A stretch of 11,447 nucleotides of DNA from an uncultured Microbacteriaceae bacterium. GTDB lineage: Bacteria; Actinomycetota; Actinomycetes; Actinomycetales; Microbacteriaceae. Each line of letters opens with the position of its first letter. Within the stretch, counting starts at the first letter, position 1. Below, piece by piece: positions 1-6,538 of the stretch. The notes under the pieces were generated by a model. It did not search any database and had not been told where the DNA came from. It saw nothing but the letters and a program-made list of their open reading frames with translations. A program made the translations under genes and the position numbers. The DNA lies in contig CAMLMQ010000086.1 in NCBI GenBank assembly GCA_946481135.1, forward strand, positions 1 through 11,447, read 5' to 3'.

Positions 1-645
1 GCCGATGTCGCCGTCGTACTGACGGTTCAGCCCGCAGTGGTACGTGACGTTGTAGCTGTACTCGCCGCCCGAGATGATCTGCGCTGAGGCGCCGTAGAAC
101 AGCTGGTTGTTGTGGCCGGCGGTCAGCGTCAGCACGGCGGGCGTGCCGGTCGTCGATGGGATGTTCGATCCGCTGACGGTCGGGGTGAGCGTCGCCTGGG
201 CACCGTCGAGGGTCGTGTACTCCGGTGCGCGCACCGTGAAGGTGCAGACCTGGGTGACGTTGCCGAGGTTGCCGTAGGTGAAGACGACGTCCGTCGCCGT
301 GACGGCGCGCGAGACGAATCCGCACGACGATCCGCTGACCCAGCTGCTGAGGTCGGTGCGGGTGCCGTTGCCCGTGACGGCGATGCGTGGGAACGACACC
401 TGGGTGTCGTCGCACGTCCCCGGGCCGTTGCAGGTGATCGACAGCTGGAACGTCGTCGCGACGTTGCTCTCAGCGGTCGCGGATGCCGGGGTGAGGGTCA
501 CGACGGCGGTCGCGGCCTGAGCGGGGGCCGCGACGACGACGATCGGGACGATGCCGATGGCGAACGCCGCGAGCGCGCCGAGGAGCTTCCTCCCCGTCGA
601 TCGCGCTGAGCGCTGGGACCGTGCTTCGGGCGCGCGGTTCTTCAT
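1..645 (-). CDS. Exported surface protein, N-terminal 215 residues (3' end outside window)
   Basis: The frame is open from an ATG at 645 to the window edge with no stop, so only the N-terminus is present. It begins with a Sec signal peptide: a basic n-region up to R19-K20, a hydrophobic core about 21-40, and an AQA|A cleavage site after residue 44. The mature part is rich in Thr, Ser, Val and Asn with alternating beta-strand character and five cysteines (72, 78, 108, 134, 204), as in Ig-like or adhesin-like surface proteins of Gram-positive bacteria. A strong ribosome site (GGGGAGGAG) lies about 8 nt before the ATG and fixes the start. The gene sits 72 bp downstream of the LuxR-type regulator on the same strand. 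I do not recognise a specific family. Being exported is well supported; an adhesin or DUF11-like repeat protein is inference, because the C-terminal anchor would lie outside the window. Confidence 0.85.
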   Translation of the reverse strand, partial: MKNRAPEARSQRSARSTGRKLLGALAAFAIGIVPIVVVAAPAQAATAVVTLTPASATAESNVATTFQLSITCNGPGTCDDTQVSFPRIAVTGNGTRTDLSSWVSGSSCGFVSRAVTATDVVFTYGNLGNVTQVCTFTVRAPEYTTLDGAQATLTPTVSGSNIPSTTGTPAVLTLTAGHNNQLFYGASAQIISGGEYSYNVTYHCGLNRQYDGDIG

Positions 646-717
646 GCCGAGCTCTCCTCCCCCGTCGAGACGACATCGATAGTGGAGAGGCTGGCAGCGG
701 AGATGCCGCAAATCGGA

Positions 718-3279
718 CTACTCCTCGGATTTCACCCCGGGTTTAATCGTGAGATGCCCTTGGCGGTACGCGATGCGCAGGGCTTCCTCCCGCGAGGTGA
801 CGCCGAGCTTGCGATACAGGGTGCGCACCTGTGACTTGACCGTGTTCGCCGAGACGCTCAGCGTCGCCGCGACCTCGGCGAAGCTGGCCGTCTCGACCAG
901 GCGGCGCAGCACCTCGATCTCGCGGCGTGTGAGAGACGCCCGCGCGGGAGCGGAGTGCAAGGGCGCGGGCGTCGCGCGCAACCGCTCCACGATCTCCGGA
1001 GCCGCGCCGCCCCGGGCCGCGAGTTCCCAGAGGGCGGATCGCTGGTCGTCCGGCACGAGGATGGCCGGGCTGACGACGCCGTGCAGGGCGCTCGTCGCGA
1101 GGAAACGCCGCAGCGCGGCGTCGGCGAGATCCTCCTCACCCGCCTGCAGTGACGCACTCGCCATCAGCAGGTCGGTCGCGGCGTGCAGACGCGGTCCGGC
1201 ATCCGACGGCACCCCGGTGAGCCGCTCGATGGCGAGATCGGGTCGCTGCTCGAGCAGCAGGATGGCGGCGTGCAGCACGTGTGCCGCGGGATCGGACCTG
1301 TTGAGCTCACGGAGTGCCGCGTGAGCCGGCCCGAGCCGGCCGACCGCGGCATTGAGCAGCACACGCGCGGCCGCCACGAGCCGAGTGTCCTGCGGCGAGA
1401 GGCGCGCCCGCGGACGATCGTGTTCCTCACGTGCTTCGAGCAGACGCAAACCGACCTCCGGCGTCCCGCGCCAGAGCTCGACGACGGACCGGAGCACGAC
1501 GACGAGCATTCTGTGCTCGAGGTTGACCATCTCACGCAGCACGTCGACCGCGCGTTCGGCATCATCGAGTGAGCCCGCCTCGAACGCGAGGATGCCGCGC
1601 GCGACGTGCGCGAGCGCTCCGACGTAGCCGTCGCGCTGCTCGGCGGGGTAGTCGCTCGCGTCGACGGCGCCGAGCGTCGCGGCCGCGGCGGTGCCGTCGC
1701 CGCGTGCGGCGTCGATCACGGCGACGAGGGACGCCGCCCCGAGCGAGTGCGGAGCACCGAGTCCGAGTGCGTGCGCAGACATGCCCACTCGCTCTGCCGC
1801 ACGGCGAGCCTCGGCGAGCTGCCCGGCGCGGAACAGGCTCAGTGCGCCCTGGAGGCGGTACGAACCCTCCTGTTCGGAGATCTCCTCGAGGTCTTCCGGA
1901 GCGGCTTCGTCGAGCAGCGTCGCCAATCGGCGGGCTGACGCGACCGCGTCGTCGGCGCGACCCGTGATGCGCAGCACACTCGTCTCGACGAGCGCGAGCC
2001 CGACGCGTTCCGCGACCCGCTGACGACCGCGCAGAGCTCGACTCGCCCCGAGCGCGAGGGTGAGCAATTCGAGCGCCTTGAGCCGCTCACCTCGCGCGTT
2101 GGCCGCGAGTCCGAGCACGACGGCGAGGAACGGCAACCTCGCGACGTGACGGAACGGAACCCGTTGGATGATCGCCGCTGCGCCCTTCGCGCGCAGCAGA
2201 GCGAACCCGCCGTGGAGACAGACGTCGGAGGCGCGCGCATAGTCCTCGGCGTCGACCGCGTGCCGCAGGGCGGGGAGGTACTGCCGACGCGACTCCGCCT
2301 CCGCGCTGGCGACAAGGCTCGCGCGCCGATACTCCGCCAGGCTCGCCCGGCGAAGCTCCCCCCGCAGCGCGTCGCGCACGAGCGGGTGGTACCGATAGCG
2401 CGGCAGGTCGGCGGCATCCCGACGCATCATGAGGCCCTCCGCCTCGAGACGCGCGAGAAGGAGTCCGACGCGATCCTCCGGAAGCCCGCTGAGCCGGGCG
2501 GCCGCGCCGACGTCGACGTCGTCGGGCACTGCGGTAACCGACGCGAATCGGGCGGCGTCGGCACCGAGCTCGGTGAGCAGATGACCGAGGTAGTCCCGCA
2601 GGGTCGCTTCGGGCGAGGCGCGCACCTGGCTCCGGCCTCCCCCGGCGACGATCGCGCGCAGCAGAAGGGGGTTGCCCCCGGACGCCTCGAGAAGATTCGC
2701 CGCCGTGGCATCGACACCCGCGAGCAGGGCGACCTCGTCGAGGCTCAGCGCGAGCTCTTCGGGCTCGACGACGGCGATGTCGAGCGTCAGAGCGTGCCGC
2801 GGCGCCTCGAGTTCGTCGCGGGTCCGGGTTGCGACGAGGGCGGTCACGCCGGGACACGCGTGGAGCAGCGCGAGCAGGTCGCCGAGCACGAGCGGATCGC
2901 TCAGCTCGTGGGCGTCGTCGATCACGAGGACGAACGCGGCGAGTCGGCGGAAGGCCGTGACGAGGTCGCGGCGCAGGGCCTCCCGGTCGGCTCCGTCCTC
3001 GAGCGTGCTCGGCACCTCGAGTCCCGCGGAGGAGGCGACGTCGAGTACGGCGTTCCAGAACGCGGCGCGGCTGCCGGTGTCCGACTCGACCGTCACCCAC
3101 GCGCCCGGGAGCTCCTGCGCGGCGGCCCACTGCGCGAGCAGCACCGTCTTTCCACTGCCACCCGGAGCGCGCAGCACCGTGAGCGGAGCGCCACCGAGCC
3201 GCGCGAGCAACGCGGCGCGCGTCAGCATCCCGTCCGGGACCCTCGGCACCCCCACGATGCCCCGTGTCAACATCCCCAC
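718..3279 (-). CDS. LuxR-family transcriptional regulator, large ATP-binding (MalT/LAL) type
   Basis: This 853-residue protein has the architecture of the LAL (large ATP-binding LuxR/MalT) STAND regulators. The N-terminal NTPase has Walker A APGGSGKT at 38-45, Walker B FVLVIDD at 116-122 followed by AHEL, and a sensor strand ending ATRTR near 150-154. A long alanine- and leucine-rich helical region (about 300-770) fits TPR-like ligand- or partner-sensing repeats. A C-terminal LuxR HTH spans about 782-843 (LTRREIEVLRRL, then SANTVKSQVRTLYRKLGV). Family knowledge: such proteins oligomerise on ATP and inducer binding and activate transcription. The start is GTG at 3279 with AAGGTGG 6 nt upstream; an in-frame ATG at 3273 is the alternative (851 residues). 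It is divergent from the MFS gene and lies directly upstream of the exported protein, its most likely neighbour target (inference). The inducer is unknown. Confidence 0.94.
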   Translation of the reverse strand: MGMLTRGIVGVPRVPDGMLTRAALLARLGGAPLTVLRAPGGSGKTVLLAQWAAAQELPGAWVTVESDTGSRAAFWNAVLDVASSAGLEVPSTLEDGADREALRRDLVTAFRRLAAFVLVIDDAHELSDPLVLGDLLALLHACPGVTALVATRTRDELEAPRHALTLDIAVVEPEELALSLDEVALLAGVDATAANLLEASGGNPLLLRAIVAGGGRSQVRASPEATLRDYLGHLLTELGADAARFASVTAVPDDVDVGAAARLSGLPEDRVGLLLARLEAEGLMMRRDAADLPRYRYHPLVRDALRGELRRASLAEYRRASLVASAEAESRRQYLPALRHAVDAEDYARASDVCLHGGFALLRAKGAAAIIQRVPFRHVARLPFLAVVLGLAANARGERLKALELLTLALGASRALRGRQRVAERVGLALVETSVLRITGRADDAVASARRLATLLDEAAPEDLEEISEQEGSYRLQGALSLFRAGQLAEARRAAERVGMSAHALGLGAPHSLGAASLVAVIDAARGDGTAAAATLGAVDASDYPAEQRDGYVGALAHVARGILAFEAGSLDDAERAVDVLREMVNLEHRMLVVVLRSVVELWRGTPEVGLRLLEAREEHDRPRARLSPQDTRLVAAARVLLNAAVGRLGPAHAALRELNRSDPAAHVLHAAILLLEQRPDLAIERLTGVPSDAGPRLHAATDLLMASASLQAGEEDLADAALRRFLATSALHGVVSPAILVPDDQRSALWELAARGGAAPEIVERLRATPAPLHSAPARASLTRREIEVLRRLVETASFAEVAATLSVSANTVKSQVRTLYRKLGVTSREEALRIAYRQGHLTIKPGVKSEE

Positions 3280-3328
3280 CGTTCGCCACCTTACCCACGC
3301 CGCGCGTCGCCGTCCGCCTACGCGAGCC

Positions 3329-3347
3329 GGTGATCACCTCACAGGTG
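3329..3347. promoter_or_regulatory. Overlapping palindromes in the divergent LuxR/MFS intergenic region
   Basis: The 129-bp divergent gap holds a perfect 10-bp palindrome, GGTGATCACC (3329-3338). It overlaps a second inverted repeat, CACCT-cac-AGGTG (3335-3347). The placement between two divergent starts fits an operator, but no binding protein can be named and no convincing -35/-10 pair was found for either gene. Confidence 0.35.
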
Positions 3348-3408
3348 GCATTCAGGAAGGCGGGCGCGGCGACGCGCGCCGCAGCCTCCCGGATGCCAGG
3401 CTCGATCG

Positions 3409-4644
3409 GTGTCCACCGTGCTCCGCCCGACGACGGGACGCACCGCTCGCGTGCTGACCGGTCAGGTGATCGTCAAGTTCGCCCTCTTCATGACCTTCAC
3501 CGCGATGACGGGGGTGCTGCTGCCGGCGATCGTCGCCGAGCTCGATCCCGTCGGGAAGGTGGCGTCGCTCGCCGGCATCCTCACGATCGCCGCGATCGCG
3601 AACGCGGTCTCCCAGCCGCTCGTCGGGCTGCTGAGCGACCGCACGAGGTCGCCGCTCGGACGCCGGGTGCCGTGGATGCTGGCGGGCGGGGTCGCCGGGG
3701 GGCTGCTCGTCGGCGCGGCGGGAGGCGCCCCGACCCTGGTCCTGCTCGGGGTGCTGTGGTCGCTCGCCCACGTCTGCCTCAACGCCGTCGAGGCACCGCT
3801 CGACGCCTACCTCGTCGACGCCTTCGAGCCGGAGCGGCGCGGCCGCGTCGCGGGTGTCGTCGGACTCGCGCTCGTCGTGGGAACGGCGACCGGGTCGGCG
3901 CTGGCCGGCTCGCTCATCGCCCGGCCCGCGACCGCGACGTGGATCCTCGCCGGCGACGTCGTCGTCACGGTCGCGGTCTTCGCGCTCCTCGTGCGCGACG
4001 AACCCGTGTCGTCACCGCCCCGTGCGCCGCGGCGACTCGCCGAGGTCGCGCGGGCGGTGCTCGCGACCGCCGCCGCGCATCCCGACTTCACGAAGGTGCT
4101 CGTCTGGCGCATCGCGTACTCGGTCGCCTACGCCGCGGTGTTCTCGTACCTGCTCTACATCCTCACCGACCACATCGGCGTCCCCACCCGGGAGGCGGGC
4201 GGGATCATCGCCCTCGCGACGCTGCTCGCGGGCGCCACGTCGGCGGTCACGGTGCTCGCGAGCGGCTGGCTCAGCGACCGCGTCGGCCGACGGCGGCCGT
4301 TCCTCCTCGCCGGCAACGGCGCGCTCATCCTCGGCGATCTGTTGCTGCTCGCGTCGCCGACCGTCCCCGTCGCGCTCGTGACCGCCGTGCTGTTCGGGGT
4401 CGGACTCGGGGTGTCGATCTCGTGCGGCCGCGCCCTCGCGAGTCAGGTGCTGCCCGATCCCGCACGCGGCGCGGCGACCGGACTCGGCATCCTCAGCACC
4501 GCCGCGTCGGTCGGGCAGGCGGCCGCGCCCCCGCTCACGGCCGCCGCGATCGCCGTCGCCGGCTACCCGGGCGCCTTCGTCGTGAGCATCCTGGGTGCCG
4601 CCGTGTGCTCCGTCGCGATCATCCTCGTGCGCAGCGTGCGCTGA
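3409..4644 (+). CDS. Major facilitator superfamily transporter
   Basis: A 411-residue integral membrane protein of normal MFS length, with about 12 predicted hydrophobic helices in two halves split by a basic loop near 197-228. The MFS loop 2-3 signature appears twice: SDRTRSPLGRRVPW at 76-89 and the equivalent SDRVGRRRPF at 289-298. A PERRGRVAG loop motif is at 141-149. The first motif resembles the SDRTRS-GRR-PW form common in GPH/sugar-type and related MFS carriers, but the substrate and direction (uptake or efflux) cannot be read from sequence. The start is GTG at 3409; the upstream AGG is weak, and a CAGGCT hexamer lies 6 nt before it, so a leaderless start is possible. It is followed after 49 bp by a MerR/GyrI-like regulator, a pairing often seen with drug efflux pumps. 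That role is inference. Confidence 0.92.
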   Translation: MSTVLRPTTGRTARVLTGQVIVKFALFMTFTAMTGVLLPAIVAELDPVGKVASLAGILTIAAIANAVSQPLVGLLSDRTRSPLGRRVPWMLAGGVAGGLLVGAAGGAPTLVLLGVLWSLAHVCLNAVEAPLDAYLVDAFEPERRGRVAGVVGLALVVGTATGSALAGSLIARPATATWILAGDVVVTVAVFALLVRDEPVSSPPRAPRRLAEVARAVLATAAAHPDFTKVLVWRIAYSVAYAAVFSYLLYILTDHIGVPTREAGGIIALATLLAGATSAVTVLASGWLSDRVGRRRPFLLAGNGALILGDLLLLASPTVPVALVTAVLFGVGLGVSISCGRALASQVLPDPARGAATGLGILSTAASVGQAAAPPLTAAAIAVAGYPGAFVVSILGAAVCSVAIILVRSVR

Positions 4645-4652
4645 CCTGCCAC

Positions 4653-4683
4653 TTGACCCTCACACCGTGTCAGGCTCGAACGT
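4653..4683 (+). promoter_or_regulatory. MerR-type promoter and operator: 19-bp spacer with overlapping dyad
   Basis: A -35 box TTGACC (4653-4658) and a -10-like GAACGT (4678-4683) are separated by exactly 19 bp, the abnormally long spacing typical of promoters that MerR-family proteins activate by DNA distortion. An imperfect dyad fills the spacer region: arms GACCCTCACAC (4655-4665) and GTGTCAGGCTC (4667-4677) around a single C, matching at 9 of 11 positions. The predicted transcription start is about 4690-4694, at or just before the MerR ATG at 4694. This points to autoregulation and a leaderless or nearly leaderless mRNA. Confidence 0.75.
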
Positions 4684-4693
4684 GGTCTCCACC

Positions 4694-5509
4694 ATGTACA
4701 CCATCGGAGAGTTCGCCGCCCTGGCCCGGGTGAGCGTGCGGATGCTGCGCCACTACGACGCGATCGGGCTGCTCCGTCCGGCGCGCGTCGACGACCGCAC
4801 CGGCTACCGCTCCTACGCGATCGGACAGCTGCCCCTGCTGCTGCGCATCGCGGAGCTGCGGGAGCTCGGCGTCGGCCTGGAGCGCATCCTCACGGTCGCG
4901 CACGCCGCCGACGTCGATGCCGCCCTGCGCGAGGTGCTCGACGAGCGCCGCCTCGAACTGGAGGCATCCGTCGCCGACGACCGCGCGCGCCTGGATCGCA
5001 TCGAGCGGCGCCTCCGGCAACTGGAAGGAATCACCATGTCGGATGTCGTCTACAAGCCGGTCGACCCGGTCACCGTCTACGCCGCCCACGGCCGCGCGCC
5101 CGGGATGGGTCCCGAGCACGTCGGGCCGGTGATCGGACCCCTCATCGGCGCACTCGACGATGCCCTGCTCGCCGCGGGTCGCCCGCTGATCGAGCCCGGC
5201 GTCTTCTGGTACGACTCCGCCGACGACGAGAGTCTCGACGTGCACGTGTCGTACATCGCCGAGAACCCGCCGGTCGCCGGCGAGGGTTACGACGTCGTCG
5301 AGCTGCCCGGCATCCCGACCGCCGCCACGCTCCGGCACCACGGCGACATGACCGGGCTCGGCGAGACGTGGGGTCGGCTCATGGAGACGCTCGTCGCCGA
5401 CGGCTACCGCATCGTCGGGCCGACGCGGGAGGTGTATCTCGTCGCCGACGGGCACGAACCGGGGCCGGACTGGGTCACCGAGCTGCAGGCGCCCGTCGCG
5501 CGGGGGTGA
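4694..5509 (+). CDS. MerR-family transcriptional regulator with GyrI-like effector-binding domain
   Basis: The product has 271 residues. The N-terminal MerR winged helix covers about 1-70 (MYTIGEFAALARVSVRMLRHYD, then GLLRP and GYRSY). A coiled-coil dimerisation helix spans about 76-111. A C-terminal GyrI/BmrR-like ligand-binding domain covers about 115-267, with the family's PTREVYL strand at 243-249. Related proteins (BmrR, BltR, TipAL type) bind bulky or cationic compounds and activate efflux genes; the ligand here is unknown. The ATG at 4694 starts exactly at the conserved MYTIGEFA and is chosen over upstream in-frame codons, because those fall inside the operator or the MFS gene. There is no Shine-Dalgarno sequence, which fits the leaderless promoter just upstream. 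The gene ends 6 bp from the convergent vapC stop. Regulation of the adjacent MFS gene is inference. Confidence 0.94.
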   Translation: MYTIGEFAALARVSVRMLRHYDAIGLLRPARVDDRTGYRSYAIGQLPLLLRIAELRELGVGLERILTVAHAADVDAALREVLDERRLELEASVADDRARLDRIERRLRQLEGITMSDVVYKPVDPVTVYAAHGRAPGMGPEHVGPVIGPLIGALDDALLAAGRPLIEPGVFWYDSADDESLDVHVSYIAENPPVAGEGYDVVELPGIPTAATLRHHGDMTGLGETWGRLMETLVADGYRIVGPTREVYLVADGHEPGPDWVTELQAPVARG

Positions 5510-5511
5510 CG

Positions 5512-5533
5512 CCGGTCAGGTGTCGGTGACCGG
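5512..5533. terminator. Hairpin at the convergent MerR / vapC 3' ends, possible bidirectional terminator
   Basis: A perfect 7-bp inverted repeat, CCGGTCA (5512-5518) and TGACCGG (5527-5533), has an 8-nt loop. It sits at the junction where the MerR and vapC stops are 6 bp apart and overlaps the last vapC codons. There is no T-run on either side, so termination is likely weak or Rho-assisted. Confidence 0.4.
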
Positions 5534-5917
5534 ATCGAAGGTCGGGTACCCGATCTCCGCGGCCGCCGACACCATCCCCGCGTCGTGCGTGACGATCGTC
5601 GCGTCCAAGCCCGCGGCGATCACCGAACCCAGGTGGATCGCATCCAGGGTCTTCACGTGCGGTTCGATCGCCTCCGCCGCGGCGAGCACTCCGTCGGTGA
5701 TCGGCACGAGGCTGAGCACGTCGAGCAGTTCGTCGCGCCGATTGACGGGAAGTCCCTCGCGTCGGAGCACCCGGGTGAGCTCGGTGCGCAGGATGCGGGA
5801 CGAGACGAGACGGTGGTCGGCGTCGGCGGACACGCGGTCGATCCAGGTCGCGGCGGCCGGCGAGTGTCCGAGCAGGGCGTACACCGCGACCGACGTGTCG
5901 AGGTAGTAGGTCGTCAC
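5516..5917 (-). CDS. vapC: VapC-type PIN-domain ribonuclease toxin
   Basis: A 133-residue protein of typical VapC length that is a single PIN domain. The acidic residues that bind metal in the family are all present: D7 (in YYLDTSV), E46 (in RTELTRV), D92 (in TLDAIHL) and D112 (in THDAGM). The toxin therefore looks catalytically intact. Family knowledge: VapC toxins are Mg2+-dependent ribonucleases that cut tRNA or rRNA and stop translation until neutralised by the cognate antitoxin. The start is GTG at 5917, overlapping the antitoxin stop by 4 nt (GTGA). Translation is therefore probably coupled, with the antitoxin made first. The RNA target cannot be predicted from the sequence. Confidence 0.94.
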   Translation of the reverse strand: MTTYYLDTSVAVYALLGHSPAAATWIDRVSADADHRLVSSRILRTELTRVLRREGLPVNRRDELLDVLSLVPITDGVLAAAEAIEPHVKTLDAIHLGSVIAAGLDATIVTHDAGMVSAAAEIGYPTFDPVTDT

Positions 5918-6162
5918 CGATCGCGCTCGTCCGCGAGCAGTTCGTCGAGGGATGCGGCGGTGCGCAGCTCGTGGCGCGGCAGGTCGGCGAGGTGCGACCC
6001 GCCCCGGCGCTTCGGCGGAAGCAGCGGGATCGAGGGGTCTCGCGGAACGACGCGGGCGATCTCCCGGTCGTGCCTCGTGATGCGGTAGACCTCGCCGGCC
6101 TCGACGTCCTCCAGCATCGCCGTCGGGTTCTGACGGAGTTGACCCACCGAGATCGTCTTCAC
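5914..6162 (-). CDS. vapB: Phd/YefM-family antitoxin of the VapBC pair
   Basis: An 82-residue protein. The N-terminal half (about 1-45) fits the Phd/YefM DNA-binding fold: ISVGQLRQNPTAML, then GEVYRITRHDREIARVVP. The C-terminal half is charged and probably disordered until it wraps the toxin (SLDELLADERDR at the end). It neutralises VapC and, with it, should repress its own promoter. The start is GTG at 6162. A GGGGGA run abuts the GTG and is too close to act as a normal ribosome site, whereas a TACGCT -10 box 6 nt upstream suggests a leaderless mRNA. The antitoxin precedes and overlaps the toxin gene by 4 nt, the standard order. It is named vapB by partner; by fold it is Phd/YefM. Confidence 0.91.
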   Translation of the reverse strand: MKTISVGQLRQNPTAMLEDVEAGEVYRITRHDREIARVVPRDPSIPLLPPKRRGGSHLADLPRHELRTAASLDELLADERDR

Positions 6163-6168
6163 TCCCCC

Positions 6169-6202
6169 AGCGTAGGCCGAATTGTCTACGAGCGTCTACG
6201 AG
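6169..6202 (-). promoter_or_regulatory. vapBC promoter with tandem 10-bp repeats
   Basis: On the minus strand a -10 box TACGCT (6169-6174) ends 6 nt before the vapB GTG. A TAGACG hexamer (6193-6198) 18 bp upstream is a fair -35. Two adjacent 10-bp repeats, read on the plus strand as TGTCTACGAG (6183-6192) and CGTCTACGAG (6193-6202), differ at one base and span the -35 and spacer. They lie one helical turn apart on the same face. An inverted CGTAG/CTACG pair (6171-6175, 6186-6190) overlaps them. Binding by VapB or VapBC for autorepression is inferred. Confidence 0.6.
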
Positions 6203-6263
6203 GTCGCCAGGCCCGCCCCTTCGGGATGGGGCGCCGGGAGGGCCGACCGATCCGCAGAGCGAA

Positions 6264-6294
6264 AGCCCCGACTCGCACGGGGCGGATCGGGGCT
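6264..6294 (-). terminator. Hairpin terminator after tRNA-Ser
   Basis: A perfect 8-bp stem with a 15-nt loop lies 9 bp past the tRNA 3' end: on the minus strand AGCCCCGA (6294-6287) and TCGGGGCT (6271-6264). It is followed by TTTCGC, so the U tract is short. It separates the tRNA from the vapBC promoter. Confidence 0.7.
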
Positions 6295-6302
6295 CTCAGC
6301 GG

Positions 6303-6389
6303 CGGTACCGGTGGGATTTGAACCCACGGATGGCGTGAACCATCACATGTTTTCGAGACATGCTCCTTCGGCCGCTCGGACACGGTACC
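6303..6389 (-). tRNA. tRNA-Ser, anticodon CGA
   Basis: An 87-nt class II tRNA. The acceptor GGTACCG pairs fully with CGGTACC; the D stem is TCC/GGA with a GAGCGGCCGAA loop. The anticodon stem CATGT/ACATG carries the loop CTCGAAA, giving anticodon CGA (reads UCG). The long variable arm is GATGG/CCATC with a 6-nt loop, and the T arm is GTGGG-TTCAAAT-CCCAC. The discriminator is G73, as expected for serine. CCA is not encoded (the next bases are CCG) and must be added by CCA transferase. UCG is a frequent serine codon in GC-rich genomes. Confidence 0.97.
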
Positions 6390-6396
6390 GCCGACG

Positions 6397-6402
6397 ATCT
6401 TA
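6397..6402 (-). promoter_or_regulatory. -10 box of the tRNA-Ser promoter
   Basis: TAAGAT on the minus strand, a full TANNNT match, ends 7 nt before tRNA position 1. Transcription should therefore begin at or one base before the mature 5' end. No good -35 match is visible about 17 bp further upstream. Confidence 0.65.
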
Positions 6403-6495
6403 GCCCAGCTTCGGCACCCCGCCGATTCGGTGCTCGAGGGTGGGATCGGCGGACCGTGGTTGATGCCGTCCGGCTCCCGTAGACATCGAGTGCGT

Positions 6496-6512
6496 GATCC
6501 CACGCCGGGATC
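6496..6512. promoter_or_regulatory. Inverted repeat in the leader of the PF04240-type gene
   Basis: GATCCC (6496-6501) and GGGATC (6507-6512) form a perfect 6-bp inverted repeat with a 5-nt centre, 11 bp upstream of the GAAAGGA ribosome site. It could be an operator or a small leader hairpin. Which one is not decidable from sequence. Confidence 0.3.
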
Positions 6513-6538
6513 TCCTCCACGGACGAAAGGACCTGCCC

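Noticed and set aside
646..717. Terminator or promoter between the LuxR regulator and the exported protein gene
   Set aside because: Only 4-bp inverted repeats (such as GGCA/TGCC) and no good TANNNT with a -35; nothing beyond the ribosome site can be supported.
2146..3333. Long plus-strand open frame opposite the LuxR regulator (395 codons)
   Set aside because: Shadow frame: rich in Arg, Gly and charged residues, no motif, while the minus strand here encodes a protein with Walker motifs.
4595..4693. Upstream start codons for the MerR regulator, including GTG at 4667
   Set aside because: They lie within the MFS gene or within the MerR operator dyad; conserved MerR sequence begins exactly at ATG 4694.
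6303..6389. tRNA-Ser as an integration (att) site with VapBC as cargo
   Set aside because: No integrase, no repeated tRNA 3' end was noticed elsewhere in the window, and base composition of the neighbours is uniform.
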